Shown here: positions 8,178 through 15,914 of the stretch, piece by piece
Layout: each line of letters opens with the position of its first letter
How positions within the stretch are numbered: the stretch's first letter is position 1
NCBI GenBank assembly: GCA_900315435.1
Contig: OMYY01000028.1
Span: 1 to 35,419, forward strand
From: an uncultured Spirochaetaceae bacterium
GTDB taxonomy: Bacteria > Spirochaetota > Spirochaetia > Sphaerochaetales > Sphaerochaetaceae
Length of the DNA stretch: 35,419 bases
Reading direction: 5' to 3'
Notes under the pieces: generated by a model
The model's input: the letters and a program-made list of their open reading frames with translations, nothing else
The model's database searches: none
What the model was told of the DNA's origin: nothing
Program-made: the position numbers and the translations under genes

Positions 8178-8918
8178 CTAGGCCTGTTCGGCCTGGTCGA
8201 TGGCGGAGAGGGCGTTCAGGCTTCGCGGGTAGCCGATATAGGGGATGCACTGACGGACGATAGCGCGCAGGAAATCGGCACTGTTGCCGAGGTGGAAATT
8301 CCCTTTCGCGTGGCTGACCAGCTGTGGCTCGCATCCGCCTTGGGCGGCCAGGAAGCAGAAGGTGACCAGCTCGCGGTCTTGCAATGAGAGTCCCGTCCTG
8401 GTGTAGTAATCTCCGAAACAATTGGCGGCCAGCCACTGGTTGACCGTGCTCCGGCTCCAGAAGTCCCGCATTCCTTCCCCGAAGATGGCGACCTGCACCT
8501 CTGTGCCCTTCTCGCGCCGGTTCTCGCTGGTGGTGGTTCCTTGCTCGGGAAGCGGAAGCTTGATTCCCCGTTTTTTCAGTACCTCGTTGGTGGCTTCGAT
8601 GAAGGGGTAGATCCGGGCAAGACCGAGATAGGCGGTAGCCTGGTAGAGCACTTCCTTGACCTCGATCGGGTGGAGGACGGAGAGCGCCCCGTCCAACAGA
8701 ATTTGTCGGTAGAAATCGATTCCTTGGCAACCCATGACCGTGGCGGCAATCGCCAGTGCCCGGCTTCTCTCATCGATGGCGGGATCGGCCTTGGGAACCT
8801 CTTCGAAGGAAAACGCGGCCACCTGTTCGAGATAGGAGGGATCGGTCTCCATCATTTGCCGGAACGTCTTGTTCCTTGTGAGTTTCTTTCGGGTTCTTTC
8901 TTCCATAGGGCTCCTCAT
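8178..8918 (-). CDS. Carboxymuconolactone decarboxylase-like (CMD/AhpD) protein
   Basis: About 246 residues with two CMD-like helical regions, one around ERSRALAIAATVMGCQGIDF and one around LQDRELVTFCFLAAQGGCEPQL ending in a HAKGNFHLGNS helix. That arrangement is typical of duplicated CMD-family proteins, which include decarboxylases and thiol peroxidase partners. The CxxC catalytic pair of AhpD is not present; single Cys residues occur near both repeats. A decarboxylase or peroxidase role is therefore not shown. The start at 8918 has GAGGAA 6 bp upstream; 8906 (MEERTRK) is an alternative. It begins 10 bp after the stop of the ABC exporter gene and is probably co-transcribed with it. Confidence 0.7.
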   Translation of the reverse strand: MRSPMEERTRKKLTRNKTFRQMMETDPSYLEQVAAFSFEEVPKADPAIDERSRALAIAATVMGCQGIDFYRQILLDGALSVLHPIEVKEVLYQATAYLGLARIYPFIEATNEVLKKRGIKLPLPEQGTTTSENRREKGTEVQVAIFGEGMRDFWSRSTVNQWLAANCFGDYYTRTGLSLQDRELVTFCFLAAQGGCEPQLVSHAKGNFHLGNSADFLRAIVRQCIPYIGYPRSLNALSAIDQAEQA

Positions 8919-8928
8919 AGGCAATTCC

Positions 8929-10686
8929 TCATTGCCCGACAAAATCGCTATACGTCTGGTAGAGGTGGGCGTAGATACCACCTTTTTTGACCAACTCTTG
9001 GTGGGTACCTTCCTCCTCGATGCCCTTGTCGGTCAGCACCAGGATCCTGTCGACGTTGCGTATCGTGGTCAGCCGGTGGGCGATGGTCAGTGTGGTGCGT
9101 CCTTTGGCCAGACGTTCCAGGGATGCCTGCACCAGTTGTTCGCTCTCATTATCCAGCGCGCTGGTCGCCTCGTCCAGAATCAGGATCGGGGGATTCTTCA
9201 GAAAGACCCGGGCGATGGAGATGCGCTGCTTCTGCCCGCCGGAAAGCTTGATGCCCCGTTCTCCGACATAGGTGTCGTAGCCATCCTTCAGGTGCATGAT
9301 GAAGTCGTGGGCGCCTGCCTCCTTGGCGGCGAGGACCACCTCTTGGCGGGTCGCTCCCTTCTTGCCGTATGCGATGTTCTCGAAGACGGTCCCGCTGAAC
9401 AGGTAGACGTCCTGCTGGACGAAGCCGATGTGCTCTCTCAGACTTTTCTGCGTGAGGGTCTTGATATCCTTTCCATCGATGGCGATCGAACCTTTGGTCA
9501 CATCGTAGAATCGGGGAATCAGGTTGCAGAGGGTCGTCTTGCCACCCCCCGAGGGGCCGACCAGAGCGACGTTCTCTCCCGGATGGATATGGAGGTTGAT
9601 GCCCTCCAGCACCTTGGTTCCGTCATCAGTGTAGGAGAAACTCACCTGACTGAAACGGATATCCCCAGTGACGTCGGCTCCCAGCTCTTTCGCGTCAGGA
9701 CTGTCGGTGATGTCGCTCGGGGTGTCGATGATCTGGAAGAAACGTTCGATACCGGTGATGCCGCGCAAAAACTGTTCGGTGAACTGCACCAGCAGGTGGA
9801 TGGCCGCCAGCAGGGTGTTCAGGTAGAGCACGTAGGCGACCAGGTCTGAGGCGTGGATCCGTCCGTGGATCATGTAGAGGGAGCCGATGACGACGATGGC
9901 GATGTACATGATGCCGTCAAGCAGCTTCAACAGCGCCTGATACTGGCCCATCAGATAATATCCCTGTTTCTGCAAGTCGAGGTAGGCCTTGTTGCCCGCT
10001 TCGAACTTCTGCTTCTCCAACTCCTCGTTGGCGAAGGACTTGACCACCCGGATGCCCAGCAGGCTGTCCTCGACGGCGGCGTTGATCTCTCCTGTCTGCA
10101 CCCGCTGCTTGCGGAACATGATCCGCAGCCGGTAGTTGAAGACCAACACGATGGCGGTCATGACGGGAAGCAGGGCGAAGATGATGATGGTCAGCGACAG
10201 GTCGATGCGGCTCAGCACGATGAAGGCGACAACGAACTCGAAGAGGGCGATGAAGACGTTCTCCGGTCCATGGTGGGCGAACTCGGTCACATCAAACAGG
10301 TCGTGGGTCATGCGTGCCATGATCTGTCCGATCTTGGTGTTGTCGAAGAAGTTGAAGGACAAGGTCTCAAGGTGGTCGAAGAGCTCGCTGCGCATGTCCC
10401 GCTCCATAGAGGCGCCCATGATATGGCCGACGCTTGCCATGTAGTAGCGGGCAAGAGAATCGATGAGGCGGAGCCCGATGTAGAGCAGACCGATGCGGAG
10501 CACCAACTGGACGGTCAGGGCAGAACGGTCCTGCATGCCGGTCTGGGTCAAAAACCGGACCAGCATGGGCAAGACGAGGTCACCGCTCGTGGTCAACGCC
10601 GCGCAGAGCGTATCGAGCAGGAACATACCGAGGTACTTCCGGTAATAGGGAAGGAACCTTCTGAGATATTGAGACTTTCTTGGCAT
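8929..10686 (-). CDS. ABC exporter, fused membrane and ATPase domains (MsbA/MdlB type)
   Basis: A 585-residue half-transporter. The N-terminal region (about 1-310) has six predicted membrane helices of the type I ABC exporter fold. The nucleotide-binding domain carries Walker A GPSGGGKTT near residue 378, a Q-loop GFVQQDVYLFS, signature LSGGQKQRISIA, Walker B ILILDEATSALD and the H-loop AHRLTT. All catalytic elements are intact. The protein probably works as a homodimer exporting lipids, peptides or drugs; the substrate cannot be told. No Shine-Dalgarno precedes the ATG. A TAGACT hexamer ends 6 nt upstream, so the mRNA may be leaderless. The CMD-like gene follows in the same operon. Confidence 0.92.
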   Translation of the reverse strand: MPRKSQYLRRFLPYYRKYLGMFLLDTLCAALTTSGDLVLPMLVRFLTQTGMQDRSALTVQLVLRIGLLYIGLRLIDSLARYYMASVGHIMGASMERDMRSELFDHLETLSFNFFDNTKIGQIMARMTHDLFDVTEFAHHGPENVFIALFEFVVAFIVLSRIDLSLTIIIFALLPVMTAIVLVFNYRLRIMFRKQRVQTGEINAAVEDSLLGIRVVKSFANEELEKQKFEAGNKAYLDLQKQGYYLMGQYQALLKLLDGIMYIAIVVIGSLYMIHGRIHASDLVAYVLYLNTLLAAIHLLVQFTEQFLRGITGIERFFQIIDTPSDITDSPDAKELGADVTGDIRFSQVSFSYTDDGTKVLEGINLHIHPGENVALVGPSGGGKTTLCNLIPRFYDVTKGSIAIDGKDIKTLTQKSLREHIGFVQQDVYLFSGTVFENIAYGKKGATRQEVVLAAKEAGAHDFIMHLKDGYDTYVGERGIKLSGGQKQRISIARVFLKNPPILILDEATSALDNESEQLVQASLERLAKGRTTLTIAHRLTTIRNVDRILVLTDKGIEEEGTHQELVKKGGIYAHLYQTYSDFVGQ

Positions 10687-10692
10687 GCCCCA

Positions 10693-10722
10693 AGTCTAGC
10701 CGAGGAGGGGAAGAAAAGGCTA
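10693..10722 (-). promoter_or_regulatory. Predicted leaderless promoter of the ABC exporter
   Basis: On the minus strand: TAGCCT (10722-10717), 18-bp spacer, TAGACT (10698-10693), then 6 nt to the ATG at 10686. No Shine-Dalgarno fits. The outer bases also form a TCTAGCC/GGCTAGA inverted repeat. Confidence 0.45.
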
Positions 10723-10736
10723 GATGCGGAGGAAAC

Positions 10737-10763
10737 AACAAGACCGCCTGAGGCGGCCTTGTT
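10737..10763 (-). terminator. Hairpin terminator after the ThyX-like gene
   Basis: AACAAGACCGCC, loop TGA, GGCGGCCTTGTT: a 12-bp stem with one mismatch. On the minus strand it is followed by a T-rich run (GTTGTTTCC). It sits 5 bp beyond the stop of the upstream minus-strand gene and before the ABC exporter promoter, separating the two units. Confidence 0.7.
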
Positions 10764-10768
10764 GACGA

Positions 10769-11416
10769 TCAGGATGATTGTCCGGATTCCGGTTCCGGGA
10801 ATGGGTCGAGAAAGAGTTCCTTGAAGTAGGGCAGCCTGCTGGCCCAGTCGCAGTAGGTATGCCATTCTTCCAGCTTGTGATTGCAACGGGAGTAGTACTG
10901 GTTGACCAGGTTCTCGTAGTTCATCGTGCAGGTGCGGGTCTGGTTGTAGCTCTCCGGCAGCATCTGGATCATTGTGTACCACCAGAGCTTGTCCTTGGTG
11001 GCAAGATAGTTCTTGCGTGCCGTCTCGAGACCGGCAATCACCTGGTCGAAGAGCTCCAGCATCTCCGGGCGCATATGGTCCAGCGAGAAGTCCGAGCGGG
11101 AGAATCTTTTGGACTGGATCTTGTGCATCGTGCTGGTCGAGTTGGCGACTGTGCCGACCTTGTAGGTGTCGTACTCCTTCCACCAGTAGATGGGGGCGGT
11201 GATGTCGACCGAGACGAAGATCTGGCGGATGAACTTGCGATGGTCGCTGCCGGCATGGGCCAGACGCCGGGCAAGGTTCAGGTCATTGGGCCCGAAGACG
11301 AAGGTCCCGTCGCTTTCGACGTGGCTGTCCATCCGGTCCCAGCTGTTCAAGGGATTGCGAGCGCCACGCATGGCGTTCTCGAAGTTCATGACTGAGGTTC
11401 TTGCGAGTGTGAGCAT
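10769..11416 (-). CDS. Conserved ThyX-like protein, function unknown
   Basis: A 215-residue soluble protein. It contains the block SDHRKFIRQIFVSVDITAP, then YWWKEYDTYKVGTVANS and STMHKI, which I recognise from a widespread conserved family in Firmicutes, spirochaetes and phages. The arrangement (an HR pair, then a tight aromatic/basic block) resembles flavin-dependent thymidylate synthase ThyX. The canonical RHRxxSxNExSxR motif is not there, so thymidylate synthesis is not claimed. The ATG at 11416 is chosen because a TTGACG-17-TTGAAT promoter ends 6 nt before it; an in-frame TTG 12 nt upstream falls inside the -10 element. It is transcribed alone, divergent from the Rsm22-like gene and ended by a clear hairpin terminator. 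Confidence 0.65.
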   Translation of the reverse strand: MLTLARTSVMNFENAMRGARNPLNSWDRMDSHVESDGTFVFGPNDLNLARRLAHAGSDHRKFIRQIFVSVDITAPIYWWKEYDTYKVGTVANSTSTMHKIQSKRFSRSDFSLDHMRPEMLELFDQVIAGLETARKNYLATKDKLWWYTMIQMLPESYNQTRTCTMNYENLVNQYYSRCNHKLEEWHTYCDWASRLPYFKELFLDPFPEPESGQSS

Positions 11417-11422
11417 GCCCCC

Positions 11423-11451
11423 ATTCAAATCGGAATCGGCAAACCCGTCAA
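11423..11451 (-). promoter_or_regulatory. Predicted leaderless promoter of the ThyX-like gene
   Basis: On the minus strand: TTGACG (11451-11446), 17-bp spacer, TTGAAT (11428-11423), then GGGGGC and the ATG. The best -35 match among the nine leaderless-type promoters in the window. Confidence 0.55.
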
Positions 11452-11452
11452 G

Positions 11453-11481
11453 TAGAAGAAGAACGAAGAGAGAAGTATACT
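11453..11481 (+). promoter_or_regulatory. Predicted leaderless promoter of the Rsm22-like gene
   Basis: A strong -10 TATACT (11476-11481) lies 6 nt before the ATG at 11488, with no Shine-Dalgarno. The -35 region is poor (TAGAAG at 11453-11458) in a purine-rich stretch. It directly abuts the divergent promoter of the ThyX-like gene. Confidence 0.45.
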
Positions 11482-11487
11482 CACCCT

Positions 11488-12663
11488 ATGAGTATCGAGC
11501 GAAGCGAACGGCTCCTAAGGGGGCATATCTCCAAGTTGGTTTCCCTGTATCGGGGTGGCGGGTCAAGTACGCTTTTGACTCCGAAGGAATTGCAGCGGGC
11601 GGGGGATTGCCTGCTCAAGCTGCAGCGTGGGTTGACAGGCGGTCGGAGTCTGGCGGGCGCCGGATACATGAACGAGCAGCCTCTGCTCAACTCCTACCTG
11701 CTCTACTACTGGCCGGTCAGTTACCTGCAAGTATCGCTTGCTCTTTCATCAAAATCAAAATTACTTTCCCAACTCGGAATGAAAAATGTAGTAAGGGTGT
11801 TGGATTTGGGCTGTGGTCCAGGGCCTGCTTCCGTCGCGCTTGTCGATTTGCTGCCCCGGCAGAGCACCATCGAAGTGACGCTGGTCGATTACAGCAACAA
11901 GGCGATGAAGCTGGCAGAGGCGATGCTGCCCGCGGGCCATGCCCATGCGACGAAGGTCCGGAAGGACCTGATGCGGGAGAGTCTGGACGACCTGCCCGGT
12001 CCTTGGGACGTGGTTCTGATAAGCCACACGCTGAACGAGTTGTGGAAGGATGACGGAGACCAAGTCGAGAAGCGCCACCAGCTTCTGGAGCAGGTCGGAA
12101 CCAAATTGGCAGAAGGGGGATTCTGCTTCCTCTGTGAGCCTGCGTTGCTTCTGACAAGCAGGAACCTGATGAAGCTGCGTGACACGCTGGTGGAAGGCGG
12201 ATGGCACCTGCTTGGACCTTGCATGGCCGATTGTCCTTGTCCTGCTTTGCTGGCAGGTGAAGGGCATACCTGCCACTGCGAGGTTGCCTGGAAGCCGGGA
12301 GAGCCGATGGCGAGCCTCGCGAAAACGGCCAATTTGGACCGCGAGTCCGTGAAGATGACGTATTTCTTCTTCCAGAAAGGAGGGCGGGAGCTTGCTCCTG
12401 CCTTTGCGGGCGGGGCTGTCCACGCCTTGGTTGTCAGTGAAGCGATGACGAACAAGTCGGGAAGGGTACGGTTCCTGTTCTGCGATGGCGAAAAGCGTTT
12501 TTCCATCTCCGCCCCAAAGGGAGACCCGCATGCCAGAGAGGAGGGGTTCTTCGGTTTGAAGCGATATGACGAGGTGGTGGTCCATGGCGTGCAGACGCGT
12601 GGCGAGGGGCTGGGTTTCGGCTCTGACTCCCATTTGGAAATTCTCTCCAAGGTAGATGGATGA
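11488..12663 (+). CDS. Rsm22/METTL17-like ribosomal small-subunit methyltransferase-family protein
   Basis: A 391-residue protein with a class I S-adenosylmethionine fold: motif I LDLGCGPG at residues 105-112, followed by LVDYSNKAMKLAEAML and the segment DVVLISHTLNELW. A Cys cluster follows at residues 245, 249, 251, 262 and 264. Rsm22/METTL17 proteins bind an Fe-S cluster through conserved cysteines in this region and associate with the ribosomal small subunit, where they help assembly; methyltransferase activity is doubtful in some members. A C-terminal OB-like region follows. The ATG lacks a Shine-Dalgarno and fits a leaderless transcript. The stop overlaps the start of the TSUP permease gene by 4 bp (ATGA), so the two are translationally coupled. 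Confidence 0.75.
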   Translation: MSIERSERLLRGHISKLVSLYRGGGSSTLLTPKELQRAGDCLLKLQRGLTGGRSLAGAGYMNEQPLLNSYLLYYWPVSYLQVSLALSSKSKLLSQLGMKNVVRVLDLGCGPGPASVALVDLLPRQSTIEVTLVDYSNKAMKLAEAMLPAGHAHATKVRKDLMRESLDDLPGPWDVVLISHTLNELWKDDGDQVEKRHQLLEQVGTKLAEGGFCFLCEPALLLTSRNLMKLRDTLVEGGWHLLGPCMADCPCPALLAGEGHTCHCEVAWKPGEPMASLAKTANLDRESVKMTYFFFQKGGRELAPAFAGGAVHALVVSEAMTNKSGRVRFLFCDGEKRFSISAPKGDPHAREEGFFGLKRYDEVVVHGVQTRGEGLGFGSDSHLEILSKVDG

Positions 12664-13382
12664 TGCATTTGGTCCTCGTATTTCTGATCATCGCGATCGG
12701 GGCGTTCCTGCAGAGCGCAATCGGTTTTGGCTTCGGTGTCTTCTGCATGGCGTTCCTGCCGTATCTTTTCCCGTACGGGACGGCGGTAGCCTTCTCGCTG
12801 TTGATGAGCATGTGCAACTCGACCGTGCTGACAATCCGCTACCATCGTTGCATCGACTGGAAGGTGGTGCTTCCTTTCGCCATCGCCAACGTGCTGGTAG
12901 GCACGACTATCACCGCGCTCAGCGCATCCATCGACAATAGGGCCATGATGCTCGCCCTCGGCTGCATGCTGATTGCCTTGGCAGCCTATTTCTTCCTTGT
13001 CGGAAACATCGCGATCCATCCGACTCCGGCAAAGGGCGTTGCATTGGGCGCGGTGACCGGGGTGACCAATGGATTCTTCGGGATTGGCGGGCCGACGACG
13101 GCAATGTACCTGCTCCCTTCCTTAGGGGACAAGGTGTCTTATCAGGCGTCAACCCAGTTCAGTTTTGTAGTGACAGCCTTTGCCGCTGCCATGATGCGCA
13201 TCGCCAAGGGAATGATGCCTTCCGATGTGGTCCCCTCGCTCGGAATCGGTCTGGTTGGCGTAGCGGTGGGGACCTTCTTGGGGATACGCATATTCAGCCG
13301 TTTGCACCTGGAAAGTTTCAAACGGCTGGTTTATCTGCTGATCGCCATCAACGGGGTCGTGATTTTGGGAACGAACTGGTAG
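12660..13382 (+). CDS. TSUP (TauE/SafE) family membrane transporter
   Basis: A 240-residue protein with about seven to eight membrane segments and the two family repeats: QSAIGFGFG near residue 18 and NGFFGIGGPTTAMYLLPS near 140. TSUP proteins move sulfite, sulfoacetate, other organosulfur anions or other small acids across the inner membrane; the substrate is not visible here. It starts in the stop of the Rsm22-like gene (ATGATG; 12660 or 12663), which implies coupled translation. It ends 1 bp from the convergent DUF2188 gene, with no room for a terminator of its own. Confidence 0.85.
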   Translation: MMHLVLVFLIIAIGAFLQSAIGFGFGVFCMAFLPYLFPYGTAVAFSLLMSMCNSTVLTIRYHRCIDWKVVLPFAIANVLVGTTITALSASIDNRAMMLALGCMLIALAAYFFLVGNIAIHPTPAKGVALGAVTGVTNGFFGIGGPTTAMYLLPSLGDKVSYQASTQFSFVVTAFAAAMMRIAKGMMPSDVVPSLGIGLVGVAVGTFLGIRIFSRLHLESFKRLVYLLIAINGVVILGTNW

Positions 13383-13383
13383 C

Positions 13384-13734
13384 TCAGTCCGGTTCCTTGG
13401 AGGTCTGGGCGTACTTCAAGGCGCGGACGGCGTTCTCGAATTTCTGATACTTGCCGTTCTTCAGCTTGATCACCACGTTGGTGCCGACGTTGCCCGCCAC
13501 CTTGACGACGTACTCGGTCGCCTCCAGTTTGGTCTTGAAGTACTTGATGACCTTCGCGCTGTTCTGCCGTTTGACCGACCAGCCCTTGCCCGCGACGAAC
13601 GAGACCTCGTGGACGTCGCGCACCTCTTTCTTTTCTTCCGCTGGCGCTTGTTTGGGCGCAGGTTCCTTTTTCTCCGGAGCGGCCTTCTTCGCCGGCTCTT
13701 CCTTCTTCGGGGCTACTTTCTTTGCGGTTGCCAT
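13384..13734 (-). CDS. DUF2188 protein with Ala/Lys/Pro-rich histone-like tail
   Basis: A 116-residue protein in two parts. The N-terminal 45 residues are almost only Ala, Lys, Pro and Glu (starting MATAKKVAPKKEEPAKKAAP), like histone H1-type or HU-extension tails. The C-terminal part (VHEVSFVAGKGWSVKRQNSA, then FKTKLEAT) is a DUF2188 domain. DUF2188 alone is usually 60-70 residues and of unknown function. The basic, disordered tail suggests nucleic-acid binding, possibly nucleoid association (inference). The start at 13734 has GGAAG 7 bp upstream; the longer frame to 13755 would bury that signal. Confidence 0.7.
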   Translation of the reverse strand: MATAKKVAPKKEEPAKKAAPEKKEPAPKQAPAEEKKEVRDVHEVSFVAGKGWSVKRQNSAKVIKYFKTKLEATEYVVKVAGNVGTNVVIKLKNGKYQKFENAVRALKYAQTSKEPD

Positions 13735-13844
13735 GATGCTGCTTCCTTCTGTCAAAATGCCATTGTAACAACTATAGCACGGAAACGGTTTATGTTATAG
13801 GGTTGGTGTCGGTTCTTGGGGCATGTTGCCTGCTTTTCCGCGCA

Positions 13845-13873
13845 TTGCCTTTCCGTCACGCTTTTCCTACAAT
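13845..13873 (+). promoter_or_regulatory. Promoter of mnmA
   Basis: TTGCCT (13845-13850), 17-bp spacer, TACAAT (13868-13873). The expected start of transcription near 13880 leaves a short leader that still contains GAGG before the ATG at 13889. Confidence 0.6.
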
Positions 13874-13888
13874 GCAGACGAGGTATCT

Positions 13889-14962
13889 ATGCGCGTACTA
13901 GTCGGAATGAGTGGCGGAATCGATAGCAGCGTCGCTGCCTATCTGTTGAAGCAGCAGGGCTATGAGGTCACCGGGGTGACCATGCTGATCTGGAATGGCA
14001 GGAGGCATCTGCCGAAACAGACCAAACACATGAACAGCTGCTACAGCCCGAACGAGGTCGAAGACCTGCCAAAAATCAAGGAAATCGCCGAGAAGATCGG
14101 CATTCCCCACGTGACGGTCGACCTTTCCGACCTGTATGAGCGGACCATCATCGCCAATTTCCAGGAGGAGTATCTTTCCGGACATACTCCCAACCCCTGC
14201 ATCTGGTGCAACGCGAAGATGAAATTCGGGGCCATGGTGGACTACGCCCGTGAGAAAGGCCTGCAGTTCGACAAGTTCGCCACAGGACACTACGCGCGGA
14301 TTGCCAGAAAGGGGGGACGGTACGCCCTTGAGCGCGCCTGCGACCCGCGCAAGGACCAATCCTATTTCCTCTATCGGTTGAGCCAGGAGCAGCTTTCCCG
14401 TACCCTGTTCCCGCTCGGGGGCATGCTGAAGAGCGACGTGCGCAAGATTGATGTCGCGCAGGGATTCCACAAGGAGGGCCAGGACGAGAGCCAGGACTTC
14501 TACAGCGGGGACTACACCGACCTGTTGGACGTGGAGAACAAGAGTGGGGACATCGTCTTGAAGACGGGCGAGGTGGTGGGCCGCCACGAAGGCATCTGGC
14601 ACTATACGGTCGGCCAGCGCAAGGGGCTGGGAGTGGCGGCTGGAAGGCCGCTGTACGTCCTTTCCCTGGATCCGAAGCGCAACCAGGTGGTGGTAGGCTA
14701 CGAGGAAGACACCTTGGAGCAGACGGTCACCGCCAGCCAGGTCAACTGGCAGCTCCTCGACCATATCGAAGGAGAGATAGAGGTGGAGGCGAAGATCCGT
14801 TCCACCAGCCGGGCGATGGCGGCCGTAGCCAGGGAGAACGAGGACGGCTCGGTCACCTGTAGCTTCAAGGCGCCGGTCAAGGCTGCGACGGCAGGCCAGT
14901 CGCTGGTGCTCTACCAAGGCGACGTGGTGGTCGCCGGCGGCATCATCACCAAAGCTGAATGA
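13889..14962 (+). CDS. mnmA: tRNA 2-thiouridylase, MnmA family (variant Cys pattern)
   Basis: MnmA activates U34 of Lys, Glu and Gln tRNAs with ATP and inserts sulfur. The N-terminal PP-loop SGGIDSS is at residues 8-14, followed by the adenylation core with ATGHYARI and DQSYFLYRL, and a C-terminal PRC-barrel/beta-barrel region (GQRKGLG, LYV). The Cys equivalent to E. coli Cys102 is C107 in NPCIWCN. The second catalytic Cys (E. coli Cys199, normally ESQDICF) is absent: the sequence is [10 protein letters not shown] with Phe at 204. C51 and C104 are extra. This pattern belongs to a distinct MnmA clade and may indicate Fe-S-dependent chemistry through C51/C104/C107. The start at 13889 has GAGG and a promoter; the 22-codon upstream extension is upstream of the predicted transcript. 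nagB follows. Confidence 0.85.
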   Translation: MRVLVGMSGGIDSSVAAYLLKQQGYEVTGVTMLIWNGRRHLPKQTKHMNSCYSPNEVEDLPKIKEIAEKIGIPHVTVDLSDLYERTIIANFQEEYLSGHTPNPCIWCNAKMKFGAMVDYAREKGLQFDKFATGHYARIARKGGRYALERACDPRKDQSYFLYRLSQEQLSRTLFPLGGMLKSDVRKIDVAQGFHKEGQDESQDFYSGDYTDLLDVENKSGDIVLKTGEVVGRHEGIWHYTVGQRKGLGVAAGRPLYVLSLDPKRNQVVVGYEEDTLEQTVTASQVNWQLLDHIEGEIEVEAKIRSTSRAMAAVARENEDGSVTCSFKAPVKAATAGQSLVLYQGDVVVAGGIITKAE

Positions 14963-14964
14963 GG

Positions 14965-14994
14965 TTGAAGCCACGAAAGGTTTCGTGGTATGAC
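14965..14994 (+). promoter_or_regulatory. nagB promoter with palindromic operator filling the spacer
   Basis: TTGAAG (14965-14970), then an exact 18-bp inverted repeat CCACGAAAGGTTTCGTGG (14971-14988), then TATGAC (14989-14994). The palindrome occupies the entire -35/-10 spacer, a classic repressor position. A transcript would start near 15001, leaving AAGGAG in its leader before nagB. The regulator is not in the window. Confidence 0.55.
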
Positions 14995-15015
14995 GAAGAA
15001 AAGGAGTACTACGCA

Positions 15016-15831
15016 ATGCGTGTCATTATCGAGCATGATTACGATCATATGAGCAAGTGGGCCGCGCGCCACATCGCCAATACGATCAGAGCCTTCCATC
15101 CGACTTCGGAGAAGCCCTTCGTCCTTGGACTTCCGACCGGGTCTTCCCCCCTCGGCACCTACGCCGAACTGGTCAGGCTCTACGAGCAGGGGTATGTTTC
15201 CTTCCGGAATGTCGTCACCTTCAACATGGATGAGTATGTCGGGATTCCCGAGGACCATCCGCAGAGCTACCATACCTTCATGCGCGAGAACTTCTTCAGC
15301 AAGGTCGACGTGCAAAAGGAGAACATCCACATCCTGAACGGCAACGCCAAGGATCTGGATGCCGAATGCGCCCGCTACGAGGAGCAGATCAAGAGTCTCG
15401 GTGGCATCCGCCTTTTCATGGGCGGCATCGGCGCTGACGGCCACGTCGCCTTCAACGAGCCCTTCAGCTCGCTGAGTTCCCGTACCCGGGTCAAGACCCT
15501 GACCTTGGATACCAAGATCATGAACAGCCGTTTCTTCGATGGCGACATCCGCAAGGTGCCTTCCAGGGCCATGACCGTAGGCGTGCAGACCGTCATGGAC
15601 TCCGACGAGGTGCTGATCCTGGTCAACGGTCATGCCAAGGCGCAGGCGTTGCAAAAAACCATCGAAGGACCGGTAAGCCAGAGTTGCACCTGCAGCGCCC
15701 TGCAACTGCACAAGAAGGGTATCATCGTCTGCGACGAGAGCGCATGCGACGAGCTGAAGGTCGGCACCTACCGGTACTTCAAGGACATCGAGGGTGCCAA
15801 CCTGGATGTCGAGGCGATGCTCGAGAAATAA
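15016..15831 (+). CDS. nagB: Glucosamine-6-phosphate deaminase
   Basis: NagB converts glucosamine-6-phosphate to fructose-6-phosphate and ammonia, feeding amino sugars into glycolysis. The 271-residue length is typical. Active-site residues are in their E. coli positions: D72 in FNMDEY, and D141, H143 and E148 in [13 protein letters not shown]. The start [11 protein letters not shown] binds the phosphate. The chosen ATG has AAGGAG 9 bp upstream; the longer frame from 14959 runs through the promoter. It follows mnmA by 53 bp but has its own promoter-like element with a perfect operator palindrome, so amino-sugar-responsive control is likely. A hairpin follows the stop. Confidence 0.95.
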   Translation: MRVIIEHDYDHMSKWAARHIANTIRAFHPTSEKPFVLGLPTGSSPLGTYAELVRLYEQGYVSFRNVVTFNMDEYVGIPEDHPQSYHTFMRENFFSKVDVQKENIHILNGNAKDLDAECARYEEQIKSLGGIRLFMGGIGADGHVAFNEPFSSLSSRTRVKTLTLDTKIMNSRFFDGDIRKVPSRAMTVGVQTVMDSDEVLILVNGHAKAQALQKTIEGPVSQSCTCSALQLHKKGIIVCDESACDELKVGTYRYFKDIEGANLDVEAMLEK

Positions 15832-15854
15832 GCGGTTCACGCCTGGATGATACT

Positions 15855-15876
15855 GGCGGCTCCTCGAGGGGCCGCC
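15855..15876 (+). terminator. GC-rich hairpin after nagB
   Basis: GGCGGCTCC and GGGGCCGCC pair around a short loop (one mismatch), 23 bp after the nagB stop. The T-run is weak (TCATTGTCT), so termination may be partial. Confidence 0.5.
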
Positions 15877-15879
15877 TCA

Positions 15880-15908
15880 TTGTCTGTCCCGCTGGGCCAT
15901 GCTAGCCT
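15880..15908 (+). promoter_or_regulatory. Predicted leaderless promoter of the protease-barrel gene
   Basis: TTGTCT (15880-15885), 17-bp spacer, TAGCCT (15903-15908), then GTCTCC and the ATG at 15915. No Shine-Dalgarno is present. The -10 is weak (3 of 6). Confidence 0.35.
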
Positions 15909-15914
15909 GTCTCC

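Noticed and set aside
8869..10824. Two long plus-strand open frames (8869-9849, 9853-10824)
   Set aside because: Antisense to the ABC exporter with intact Walker and signature motifs.
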